DNA of 5,641 nt, taken from Rhodocyclaceae bacterium. GTDB lineage: Bacteria; Pseudomonadota; Gammaproteobacteria; Burkholderiales; Rhodocyclaceae. The notes beneath the pieces are model-generated. The model was given only the letters and a program-made list of their open reading frames with translations. It was not told the origin of the DNA and ran no database searches. The translations under genes and the position numbers were made by a program. This document shows, one piece after another, positions 1 to 5,179 of the stretch. Location: NCBI GenBank assembly GCA_016791085.1, contig JAEUNN010000884.1, positions 1 through 5,641 on the forward strand, in the 5' to 3' direction. Position 1 is the first letter of the stretch. Each line of letters begins with the position of its first letter.

Positions 1-453
1 GCGCAACTGGCGTTCGATGTAAAAACATTCCGGCGCCTTGATGTCTTCCAGGTTGATGCCGCCGAACGTGGGCTCCAGCGCGGCGATCATGTCTACCAGC
101 TTGTCCGGGTCGTGCTCGTTGATTTCGATGTCGAACACGTCTATGCCGGCGAATTTCTTGAACAGGCAGCCTTTGCCCTCCATGACCGGCTTGCCAGCCA
201 GCGCGCCGATATTGCCCAGGCCCAGCACCGCCGTGCCATTGGTGATCACGGCAACCAGATTGCCGCGCGAGGTCAGACTGTAAGATTCGTTGGGTTCTTC
301 CTGTATCGCGGTACAGGCTTCCGCGACGCCGGGCGAATAGGCCAGCGACAGATCGCGCTGTGTCACCATCGCCTTGGTCGGTACGACAGAAATTTTGCCC
401 GGGGTGGGCACGCGGTGATACTCGAGCGCGGCATCGCGCAGGTTGTCAGCCAT
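1..453 (-). CDS. maeB: NADP-dependent malic enzyme, N-terminal part (cut by window edge)
   Basis: Oxidatively decarboxylates malate to pyruvate with NADP+ in the cytoplasm, linking the TCA cycle to pyruvate and NADPH supply. The 151 visible codons run open to position 1. They show the small-form bacterial malic enzyme signature: YSPGVAEAC (residues 39-47) with the catalytic Tyr39, TNGTAVLGLGNIG (71-83), GKPVMEGKG (87-95) with the catalytic Lys94, and FGGINLEDI (130-138) with the metal ligands Glu136 and Asp137. These positions agree with E. coli MaeB numbering as I recall it. Full-length MaeB is about 750-770 residues with a C-terminal phosphotransacetylase-like domain, so about four fifths of the gene lies outside and that domain is not seen. 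The ATG at 453 is chosen because AGGAG sits six bases upstream and the protein opens with the family-typical MADNLRDAALEYHR. The upstream gene on this strand is a transporter, separated by a terminator, so maeB probably has its own promoter. Confidence 0.94.
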   Translation of the reverse strand, partial: MADNLRDAALEYHRVPTPGKISVVPTKAMVTQRDLSLAYSPGVAEACTAIQEEPNESYSLTSRGNLVAVITNGTAVLGLGNIGALAGKPVMEGKGCLFKKFAGIDVFDIEINEHDPDKLVDMIAALEPTFGGINLEDIKAPECFYIERQLR

Positions 454-485
454 GTGTCTCTCCTATCCAACTGTTTCGTTGCGCG

Positions 486-509
486 GACCCGGCGTAAGCG
501 CGCCGGGTC
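486..509 (-). promoter_or_regulatory. Perfect 9-bp stem-loop in the maeB leader
   Basis: GACCCGGCG (486-494) and CGCCGGGTC (501-509) are perfect inverted repeats around a 6-nt loop. The element lies 32 bases upstream of the maeB start codon and just upstream of its AGGAG ribosome binding site. Read on the minus strand, no U-run follows, so it is not a classic terminator. A -10-like CATAAT (minus strand, 520-515) would place the transcript start close to base 508. The hairpin would then form the very 5' end of the mRNA, where such stems usually stabilise transcripts. It could equally be an operator for a dimeric regulator. The -35 for that -10 is poor, so the promoter is only a guess. Confidence 0.45.
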
Positions 510-581
510 ATTCCATTATGTTTTCGGACTGCGTCGCACGCTTCGAATGCGGGCGGCTAAGATACGCCTAAACAATGCGGG

Positions 582-610
582 AAAGTAAACCCGGCATAGA
601 AAACGCCGGG
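582..610 (-). terminator. Intrinsic terminator of the AI-2E-family gene
   Basis: On the minus strand, CCCGGC (610-605) and GCCGGG (595-590) form a 6-bp GC stem with a 9-nt loop, immediately followed by TTTACTTT (589-582). It lies about 80 bases after the transporter stop codon and upstream of the maeB leader, where a terminator between two same-strand units is expected. The stem is short and the U-tract is interrupted, so efficiency is uncertain. Confidence 0.55.
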
Positions 611-614
611 GCCG

Positions 615-630
615 GCGCGGCCGGCCGCGC
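615..630. repeat. 16-bp perfect palindrome
   Basis: GCGCGGCCGGCCGCGC is fully self-complementary. It lies between the terminator-like stem at 582-610 and the hairpin at 652-677, in the spacer downstream of the transporter gene. All-GC palindromes of this length can arise by chance in such GC-rich DNA. It may simply add to the transcript-end structure. No function is assigned. Confidence 0.4.
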
Positions 631-651
631 ACGAGATGGGACGGATAGCAG

Positions 652-677
652 GCGGCGCGCCATGCCCGGCGCGCCGC
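652..677 (-). terminator. Strong 10-bp hairpin just after the AI-2E-family stop codon
   Basis: GCGGCGCGCC (652-661) and GGCGCGCCGC (668-677) are perfect inverted repeats around a 6-nt loop, starting about 12 bases past the transporter stop codon. No U-tract follows on the minus strand. It is therefore either a 3'-end stabilising stem or a partner to the U-tract terminator about 50 bases further on, rather than a complete intrinsic terminator by itself. Confidence 0.4.
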
Positions 678-689
678 GGACAACGGACT

Positions 690-1769
690 TCAGACGCCGG
701 GATCGGCTTCCGGGGCGGTATCGTGATACAGCCAGGCCAGCAGCATGGTATAGGCGACCGCCAGCAGCACCGGGCCGATGAACAGGCCGACCACGCCCCA
801 GGCGACCAGCCCTCCGATCACGCCCAGCAGGATGAGCAGAACCGGCAGTTGCGCGCCCTGGCTGATCAGATAAGGCTTGAGCACGTTATCTATGGTGTTG
901 ACGACGAGCAGCCCCCACAGGCCCAGCGCGATCGCCCAGCCCGTATGTCCGTCGAAATACAGCCACACGGCTGCCGGCCCCCACACGAACAGCGTGGGCA
1001 ATTGCACCGTGGCGGCCATGAAGGTGAGCATGCCCAGCGGCATCACGCCGGGCACGCCGGCGACCACGAAGCCGATCACCGTCAGCACGGTTTGCACGAA
1101 TGCCGTGCCGATCACGCCCAACGACACCCCGCGTATGGTGCGGGCGGCAAGATCGAGCAGCGCCGGACCCTCGGCGCCGGTCAGGCGGGTGGAGAAACGC
1201 ACCGCGAAATCCACGCTGCGCTTGTGGTAGGCGAGCAGCACCGACGCCACGATCACGGCCACGATCAGTTCCAGCGCCGCGACGCCGGCCACGCCACCTT
1301 TCTTGAGCAGCCATAGCACGCCGTCCTTGGCGTATGGAAATGCCTGGCGCGCCAGATCGGTCAGCTGGCTGGCACCGCGCTGCCACATGTCCAGAATATG
1401 CTGGCCCACGATGGGCAGCCCGGCTATCCAGGCGGGCGGCGGCGGCAAATTCAGGTGCTTGAGGTCGATATCGAGCGCCAGCACCCATTGCACGCCATTG
1501 GTGACGGCCATGCCCAGCAAGGCGAGCGGAAATCCGATCAACACCATCATGGCGCTGCCCAGCAGGATGGAGGTCAGGCGCTTGCGCCCGCCGAAGCGCT
1601 CGGTCAGGCGGCGAAACAGCGGCCACAGGCTCACGGCGATGATGACGCCCCAGGTCAGCGCCCCCACGAAGGGCGCCAGCAGGTACAGGCAGGATGCCGC
1701 CAGCGCCACGATGAGCGCCGCACGCAGCAGCCATTCCTGGTTCATGGTGCGGGTCAGACTTTGCTTCAT
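690..1769 (-). CDS. AI-2E family (UPF0118, PerM/TqsA/YdiK-like) membrane transporter
   Basis: An integral inner-membrane protein of 359 residues, a normal length for this family. Early hydrophobic segments lie at about 12-30, 36-50 and 66-90. A soluble stretch follows (about 95-150, with LNLPPPPAWIAGLPIVG), then further membrane segments to about 345. The diagnostic C-terminal block is intact: NTIDNVLKP (291-299), LP at 308-309, LLGVIGGLVAWG (314-325) and GLFIGPVLLA (328-337). Known relatives include E. coli TqsA (linked to autoinducer-2 export), PerM and YdiK. At least one halophile member has been reported as a Na+(Li+)/H+ antiporter, so the substrate here is open. The ATG at 1769 (MKQSLTRTMNQEW) is chosen; the ATG at 1745 (MNQEWLLRAAL) is a close alternative. 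Neither has a good ribosome binding site, the nearest GGAG being 14 bases before 1769. The gene is divergent from nhaA. Confidence 0.88.
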   Translation of the reverse strand: MKQSLTRTMNQEWLLRAALIVALAASCLYLLAPFVGALTWGVIIAVSLWPLFRRLTERFGGRKRLTSILLGSAMMVLIGFPLALLGMAVTNGVQWVLALDIDLKHLNLPPPPAWIAGLPIVGQHILDMWQRGASQLTDLARQAFPYAKDGVLWLLKKGGVAGVAALELIVAVIVASVLLAYHKRSVDFAVRFSTRLTGAEGPALLDLAARTIRGVSLGVIGTAFVQTVLTVIGFVVAGVPGVMPLGMLTFMAATVQLPTLFVWGPAAVWLYFDGHTGWAIALGLWGLLVVNTIDNVLKPYLISQGAQLPVLLILLGVIGGLVAWGVVGLFIGPVLLAVAYTMLLAWLYHDTAPEADPGV

Positions 1770-1806
1770 GGGATCGATTCGCGCTCCAGGCTCAAGGATA
1801 AAGTTT

Positions 1807-1861
1807 CCGCTCGGGTGCTCGAAGGCCGAGCGGATCAGGCCGCGAGTTCCGGCCTCGCGGC
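1807..1861 (-). promoter_or_regulatory. Two tandem stem-loops in the AI-2E-family gene leader
   Basis: The first stem pairs CCGCTCGG (1807-1814) with CCGAGCGG (1826-1833) around an 11-nt loop. The second pairs GCCGCGAG (1839-1846) with CTCGCGGC (1854-1861) around a 7-nt loop. Both are perfect 8-bp stems only five bases apart. They sit 38-92 bases upstream of the transporter start and would be transcribed in its leader if the promoter lies near 2000. They could be attenuating or stabilising leader structures, or dyad operators. No U-tract marks them as a terminator. Confidence 0.4.
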
Positions 1862-2007
1862 ATCCGGCGCAGCGGCGGCCGCAACCCGGCACCCTGCAAA
1901 CCTGCGCCATTCCGGCCGCTTTCGGCTTGGCGCGGAGCACCCGCGGAGGACGATGGCCCTGCGCGGGAGCGCGGGGGGCGCCCAGCCGCAGTGGCGCGAG
2001 TTGCGAC

Positions 2008-2013
2008 TATACT
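2008..2013 (+). promoter_or_regulatory. Candidate -10 element of the nhaA promoter
   Basis: TATACT matches five of six bases of the sigma-70 -10 consensus, in the only AT-richer patch of the divergent region. It predicts a transcript start near 2020 and a leader of about 118 bases. No good -35 hexamer lies 16-18 bases upstream, so the promoter may need an activator. On the minus strand the overlapping TATAGT (2011-2006) could serve the divergent transporter gene. Confidence 0.4.
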
Positions 2014-2027
2014 GCTTTTCTTCATCA

Positions 2028-2115
2028 GCGGGATGGTGCAACGCAACACGGTTGTTGCAGTTCTTTTTCCCGCGACCGCCGGCGTGCCGTCCTTGCGCAC
2101 CAAGTGCCGGCACGC
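2028..2115 (+). promoter_or_regulatory. Structured nhaA leader RNA, riboswitch-like candidate
   Basis: Three nested or adjacent helices can be drawn by hand. GCGGGA (2028-2033) pairs with TCCCGC (2068-2073) as an outer stem. Inside it, TGCAAC (2037-2042) pairs with GTTGCA (2054-2059). After it, GCGTGCCG (2082-2089) pairs with CGGCACGC (2108-2115), and its loop contains a small CTTG/CAAG helix (2092-2095 with 2101-2104). The sequence TCCT (2090-2093) in that last loop is complementary to AGGA (2123-2126) of the nhaA ribosome binding site, which would allow a short pseudoknot that masks it. The leader begins just after the predicted transcript start. Leaders of nhaA genes are known hosts of the nhaA-I motif, described as a Li+ riboswitch class. 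I do not recall the consensus well enough to claim a match. Confidence 0.4.
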
Positions 2116-2137
2116 GCCCGACAGGAGCCTGCCAGCT

Positions 2138-3514
2138 ATGCAAGACCACGTCACCCGGGCATCCCGAGTGCATGCCCCCTACCCGTTCGAGTCGGTATTT
2201 GCGCGCGCGCTCACGCCTTTCGAAAATTTCCTGCGCAGCACCGGGTCGGGCGGTGTGCTGCTCATGGCGACGGCGGTCCTTACGCTCATCATCGCCAATT
2301 CCGCGCTGGGCCATGCCGTGCATGAATTCTGGGAACAGCCGGCCAGCCTGCGCGTGGGCAGCTGGTCCGTGCAATTGAGCATCCATCATCTGATCAATGA
2401 CGGTCTGATGGCGGTGTTTTTCCTGCTGGTGGGCCTGGAACTCAAGCGCGAATTCATGGTGGGCGAACTTGCGTCGCTGCGCGCCGCGCTACTGCCTGTC
2501 ATCGCCGCGGTGGGCGGCATGGCCGTGCCGGCCGCCATCTACCTCGCGTTCAACGGCGGCGATGCGACGGCCGCGCGCGGTTGGGGCATACCCATGGGCA
2601 CCGACATCGCCTTCGCGGTAGGGGTGCTGGTGCTGCTGGGCAATCGCGTGCCGCGCGCGCTGCTGGTTTTCCTGACCGCGCTCGCGATTGCCGACGACCT
2701 CGGCGCGGTACTCGTGATCGCCTTGTTCTACACCGCGAATATCAATTCCTACGCGCTCGCCGCAATGGCCCTGCTGGGCATCGTGATGCTGCTCGCCAAC
2801 CGTGCCGGCCTGCGCCACCCCAGCATCTGGCTGCTGCTGGGCGCGGCGTTGTGGTATGCCACCTATCTGTCCGGCATCCACGCCACACTGGCCGGCATCC
2901 TGCTGGCCGCGGCCCTGCCGGTGCGCCCGCGCGTCAAGCCGCTCACCTATGTCAGTGCGGTGGAACGGCGCCTGGCCGAATTCCGCGCCCACGCCACCGA
3001 CCAAAGCACGCCCAGCGACACTTTTTCCAGCCATGACATGGCGCATATCGCATTCCGCGTCGAGGGCATCACGCGCGCCGCGCAAAGCCCGCTGCAACGC
3101 ACCGAAGCGGCGCTGGCACCCTGGGTAAGTTTCGTGGTGCTGCCGTTGTTCGCATTTGCCAATGCCGGCGTGCACCTGTCGGCCGCGACGCTGGAGCAAG
3201 GTTTGCTGCATCCGGTCACGCTGGGCGTAGCCTGCGGCCTGCTGTTCGGCAAATTCGCCGGCATCAGCCTGGCCTGCTGGCTGGCCGTACGCCTGCGCAT
3301 CGCCGAGCTGCCGCCGGGTGTGAACTGGCCGCAACTGCTGGGCGTGGCCTGGCTGGCCGGCATCGGCTTCACGATGGCACTGTTCATCGCGCAACTGGCT
3401 TTCAGCGATCCGGAGCTCATAGACCGTGCCAAGCTCGGCATACTGTCGGCTTCGTTTGTGGCGGCGCCGATCGGGGTGCTGTGGCTCATCGCCACAACGC
3501 CAAAAGCGCAATGA
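2138..3514 (+). CDS. nhaA: Na+/H+ antiporter NhaA
   Basis: Inner-membrane electrogenic antiporter that exports Na+ (or Li+) in exchange for protons, serving sodium tolerance and alkaline pH homeostasis. The 458 residues show PFENFLRS (27-34), LLVGLELKREF (96-106), the cation-binding region PMGTDIAFAVGVL (152-164) and the essential aspartate pair in ALAIADDLGA (Asp186-Asp187, equivalent to E. coli Asp163-Asp164). GIHATLAG (246-253) supplies the pH-sensing His248 (E. coli His225), and GKFAGISL (371-378) supplies Lys372 (E. coli Lys300). The spacing of these residues matches E. coli except for about 49 extra residues in the cytoplasmic loop around 267-318, as in many long NhaA proteins. The ATG at 2138 is chosen because AGGAG lies at 2123-2127 and the upstream in-frame extension would be read through the leader and promoter. 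No clear U-tract terminator follows the stop. Confidence 0.95.
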   Translation: MQDHVTRASRVHAPYPFESVFARALTPFENFLRSTGSGGVLLMATAVLTLIIANSALGHAVHEFWEQPASLRVGSWSVQLSIHHLINDGLMAVFFLLVGLELKREFMVGELASLRAALLPVIAAVGGMAVPAAIYLAFNGGDATAARGWGIPMGTDIAFAVGVLVLLGNRVPRALLVFLTALAIADDLGAVLVIALFYTANINSYALAAMALLGIVMLLANRAGLRHPSIWLLLGAALWYATYLSGIHATLAGILLAAALPVRPRVKPLTYVSAVERRLAEFRAHATDQSTPSDTFSSHDMAHIAFRVEGITRAAQSPLQRTEAALAPWVSFVVLPLFAFANAGVHLSAATLEQGLLHPVTLGVACGLLFGKFAGISLACWLAVRLRIAELPPGVNWPQLLGVAWLAGIGFTMALFIAQLAFSDPELIDRAKLGILSASFVAAPIGVLWLIATTPKAQ

Positions 3515-3558
3515 AAGCCGCCTTGCAATGCCGCCGCAGTGTTGCAAAACATGGCGCC

Positions 3559-3589
3559 GGCGCATGCGCCACTACGCAACAATTGTTGC
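3559..3589. promoter_or_regulatory. Two perfect palindromes downstream of nhaA
   Basis: GGCGCATGCGCC (3559-3570) and GCAACAATTGTTGC (3576-3589) are perfect 12- and 14-bp palindromes five bases apart. The second overlaps TTGCAA (3586-3591), and further TTGCAA copies occur at 3523-3528 and 3542-3547. A weak -10-like AATACT follows at 3612-3617, so the 14-bp site could be an operator over a promoter for the oxidoreductase gene. Part of the cluster (TGGCGC 3552-3557 with GCGCCA 3566-3571) can also form a 6-bp hairpin at the nhaA transcript end, but no T-run follows. The rest of the spacer to 3785 shows no gene. Confidence 0.4.
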
Positions 3590-3785
3590 AAGCCGAAGCA
3601 CAGCTTTGCGTAATACTGCCACGATTGCCCCGCAATGCAGGTGCGCACGCAATGTGCTTGAGTGTGTTTTCTTGACGGGGTAAGCGGGGTATGCGCAACG
3701 CGTGGCCCCGGACCTGAACTGCCAGCCTGGGCCCGACCAAGGTCCTGCAGCCGGATTCATTACTCAAACGGAGCGAGACGACAAC

Positions 3786-5021
3786 ATGAAACACGTGATC
3801 ATCGGTGCCGGACCGGCAGGCGTGCGGGCCGCCGAAGCGCTGCGCCAGGAAGACCCCAAGTGCGAAATCACCCTGGTGAGCGGCGAACCCGGCGAACCCT
3901 ATGCGCGCATGGCGATTCCCTACATCCTGACCGGCCGTATCGACGAACAAGGGGCGCAGCAGCGCAAGACGCTGGGACATTTCGAAAGCCTCGACATCCG
4001 CTACCTCAACAACAAGGCGCTCAAGGTGCATGCCGGGCCGGACGGCGGCACGGTAGATCTGGACGACGGCAGCGTGCTGGCCTACGACCGCCTGCTGGTT
4101 GCCACGGGTTCGTCGCCGTCCTTGCCGCCGATTGGGGGCACCGATCTGCCCGGCGTGGTTACCTGCTGGACGCTGGAAGATGCGCGCGTAATCGCCGACA
4201 AGCTGAAACCGGGCAATCGCGTGGTCATGCTGGGAGCCGGCTTCGTGGCCGGCGTCTGCATGAAATCCCTGGTCAATAGCGGTGTGCATCTGACCATGAT
4301 CGCCGGCCGTGCCGGCCAGATATTGCGCTCCATGATGACGCCGACCGGCAGCCGCATGTTGCAGCGCTGGCTGGAAGCCAAGGGCGTGGTGGTGGTCACC
4401 AAGGGTCGCACCGAGCGCATCGAACCCGGTCCGCGCCTGGTCATGGACACCCAGGTCATAGACGCCGACCTCATCATTCTGGCTACCGGCGTGAAACCCA
4501 ATATTTCCTTCCTGGAAGGCACCGGCGCCGAAATCGATCAGGGCATCGTGATCGACGACCACATGCGCACCACCGTGCCGCAGGTCTATGCGGCCGGCGA
4601 CGTCGCCCAGGGGCGCGACTTTTCCACCGGCGAATGGGTCGTGCATGCACTGCAGCCCACCGCCACCGAACACGGCCGCGTGGCCGCGCTCAACATGGCC
4701 GGCCGCAACGTGCCCTATCGCGGCAGCCTGAGCATGAACGTGCTCGATACCGTGGGCCTCATTTCGCACACTTTCGGCCTGTGGGGCGGCAAGGAAGGCG
4801 GCGAAGTGGTCGAAGCCGTCGATGAAGATCGCAACCTCTACACGCGCCTGTGCTTTTTCGGCGAATACCTGATCGGTGCCATCACGATAGGGCAAACCCG
4901 CCACGTCGGCGCGATCCGCGGCCTGATCCAGACGCGCCGCGCGCTTGGGGAATGGAAGGAAAAGTTGATGCACAACCCCAACATGGTCATGGAAGCTTTC
5001 GTAGACCTCACGCAAAAGTAG
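3786..5021 (+). CDS. FAD/NAD(P)-dependent oxidoreductase (pyridine nucleotide-disulfide reductase fold)
   Basis: A cytoplasmic two-dinucleotide-binding flavoprotein of 411 residues. The FAD site GAGPAG (7-12) lies at the extreme N-terminus. YDRLLVATGSSP (100-111) and LIILATGVKPN (229-239) are the typical linker motifs, and VYAAGDVAQ (267-275) is the second FAD-contacting motif. The NAD(P) site reads GAGFVA (150-155). Its last Gly is Ala, the usual Glu two residues later is Val157, and the end of the next strand reads IAGR (172-175) with Arg rather than an acidic residue, which suggests NADPH. The YARMAIPY region (39-46) has Met42 where CoA-disulfide reductase relatives carry the catalytic Cys, and no CxxxxC pair exists, so disulfide chemistry is unlikely. 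It may pass electrons to a protein or quinone, but the acceptor is unknown. The ATG at 3786 puts the FAD motif at residue 7; GGAG lies at 3770-3773, spaced a long 12 bases. Next comes a PAS sensor gene on the same strand. Confidence 0.88.
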   Translation: MKHVIIGAGPAGVRAAEALRQEDPKCEITLVSGEPGEPYARMAIPYILTGRIDEQGAQQRKTLGHFESLDIRYLNNKALKVHAGPDGGTVDLDDGSVLAYDRLLVATGSSPSLPPIGGTDLPGVVTCWTLEDARVIADKLKPGNRVVMLGAGFVAGVCMKSLVNSGVHLTMIAGRAGQILRSMMTPTGSRMLQRWLEAKGVVVVTKGRTERIEPGPRLVMDTQVIDADLIILATGVKPNISFLEGTGAEIDQGIVIDDHMRTTVPQVYAAGDVAQGRDFSTGEWVVHALQPTATEHGRVAALNMAGRNVPYRGSLSMNVLDTVGLISHTFGLWGGKEGGEVVEAVDEDRNLYTRLCFFGEYLIGAITIGQTRHVGAIRGLIQTRRALGEWKEKLMHNPNMVMEAFVDLTQK

Positions 5022-5031
5022 TCGCCTCCCC

Positions 5032-5064
5032 TGCGCGCCTCCCGCGCCACGCGGGGCGCGCGCA
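5032..5064 (+). terminator. Long GC hairpin after the oxidoreductase gene
   Basis: TGCGCGC (5032-5038) pairs with GCGCGCA (5058-5064). After a 2x2 internal loop, CCCGCG (5041-5046) pairs with CGCGGG (5050-5055) around a 3-nt loop, giving 13 base pairs in all. It starts ten bases after the stop codon, the usual place for a transcript-end hairpin. No U-tract follows, so it may be a stabilising 3' stem or partial terminator rather than a strong intrinsic terminator. Confidence 0.45.
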
Positions 5065-5071
5065 AAGTCTG

Positions 5072-5086
5072 GCGCAGTAACTGCGC
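5072..5086. promoter_or_regulatory. 15-bp dyad, possible operator
   Basis: GCGCAGT and ACTGCGC are perfect 7-base inverted repeats around a single A. As RNA only a short 5-bp hairpin would form, so the symmetry makes more sense as a DNA site for a dimeric regulator. It lies 93 bases before the PAS gene start, with a weak -10-like TAGGAT at 5118-5123 between them. No known regulator is assigned. Confidence 0.35.
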
Positions 5087-5122
5087 TCAAGCATCGTCCC
5101 CACCGGCCGTAAATCGCTAGGA

Positions 5123-5143
5123 TGCGGCGCGCACCGCGCCGCA
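5123..5143 (+). promoter_or_regulatory. 9-bp hairpin upstream of the PAS gene
   Basis: TGCGGCGCG (5123-5131) and CGCGCCGCA (5135-5143) are perfect inverted repeats around a 3-nt loop. The hairpin ends 36 bases before the TTG start, so it would fall in the leader of the PAS gene if transcription starts upstream. No U-run follows. It may be a leader stem or a chance GC-rich palindrome. Confidence 0.35.
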
Positions 5144-5179
5144 CACCTGCGCTCGGAGCTTCCCGGTGGGGATTTCAGC

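Larger units (their letters stand above)
1770..2137. other. Divergent control region between the AI-2E-family gene and nhaA
   Basis: These 368 bases hold no convincing gene. Open frames crossing the region are extensions or shadows of the flanking genes and show no family resemblance. The transporter-proximal half is very GC-rich and carries two tandem stem-loops (1807-1861). The centre has the only AT-richer spot, around 2006-2020, where TATACT reads on the plus strand and TATAGT on the minus strand. This suggests overlapping divergent -10 elements. The nhaA-proximal half is a structured leader. A transporter transcript starting near 2000 would have a leader of about 230 bases. Confidence 0.6.

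Noticed and set aside
1770..1940. 57-residue N-terminal extension of the AI-2E-family protein
   Set aside because: It is Cys/Arg/Gly-rich and unlike the family, which begins directly with the hydrophobic segment. The two stem-loops would fall inside it.
1991..2137. 49-residue N-terminal extension of NhaA from a GTG at 1991
   Set aside because: The extension covers the predicted -10 and the structured leader, has no homology to NhaA, and ignores the AGGAG-supported ATG at 2138.
1303..2378. Long plus-strand frames antisense to the AI-2E-family gene and crossing the intergenic region
   Set aside because: They have no domain signal and low-complexity Gln/Arg composition, and the minus strand encodes a clear family member.
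2489..3565. 358-residue minus-strand frame antisense to nhaA
   Set aside because: Its composition is Gln/Arg/His-rich with no motif, and the plus strand encodes an unmistakable NhaA.
3641..3673. Weak hairpin (GCAC/GTGC, 3645-3648 with 3654-3657) before TTTTCTT as an nhaA terminator
   Set aside because: The 4-bp stem is too short, the T-run starts ten bases after it, and it lies about 130 bases past the stop codon.
3672..3695. TTGACG as a -35 element for the oxidoreductase gene
   Set aside because: The hexamer is good, but the only -10-like TATGCG is 12 bases away, and nothing suitable occurs at 16-18 bases.
3702..3785. 28-residue N-terminal extension of the oxidoreductase from a GTG at 3702
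   Set aside because: The FAD motif in this fold normally lies within the first dozen residues. The ATG at 3786 gives exactly that, and GGAG precedes it.
3486..5144. 552-residue open frame on the minus strand, antisense to the oxidoreductase gene
   Set aside because: It is rich in His, Gln, Arg and Ala, shows no recognisable domain, runs through two intergenic regions, and mirrors the codon pattern of the well-supported plus-strand flavoprotein. This is a typical shadow frame in GC-rich DNA.
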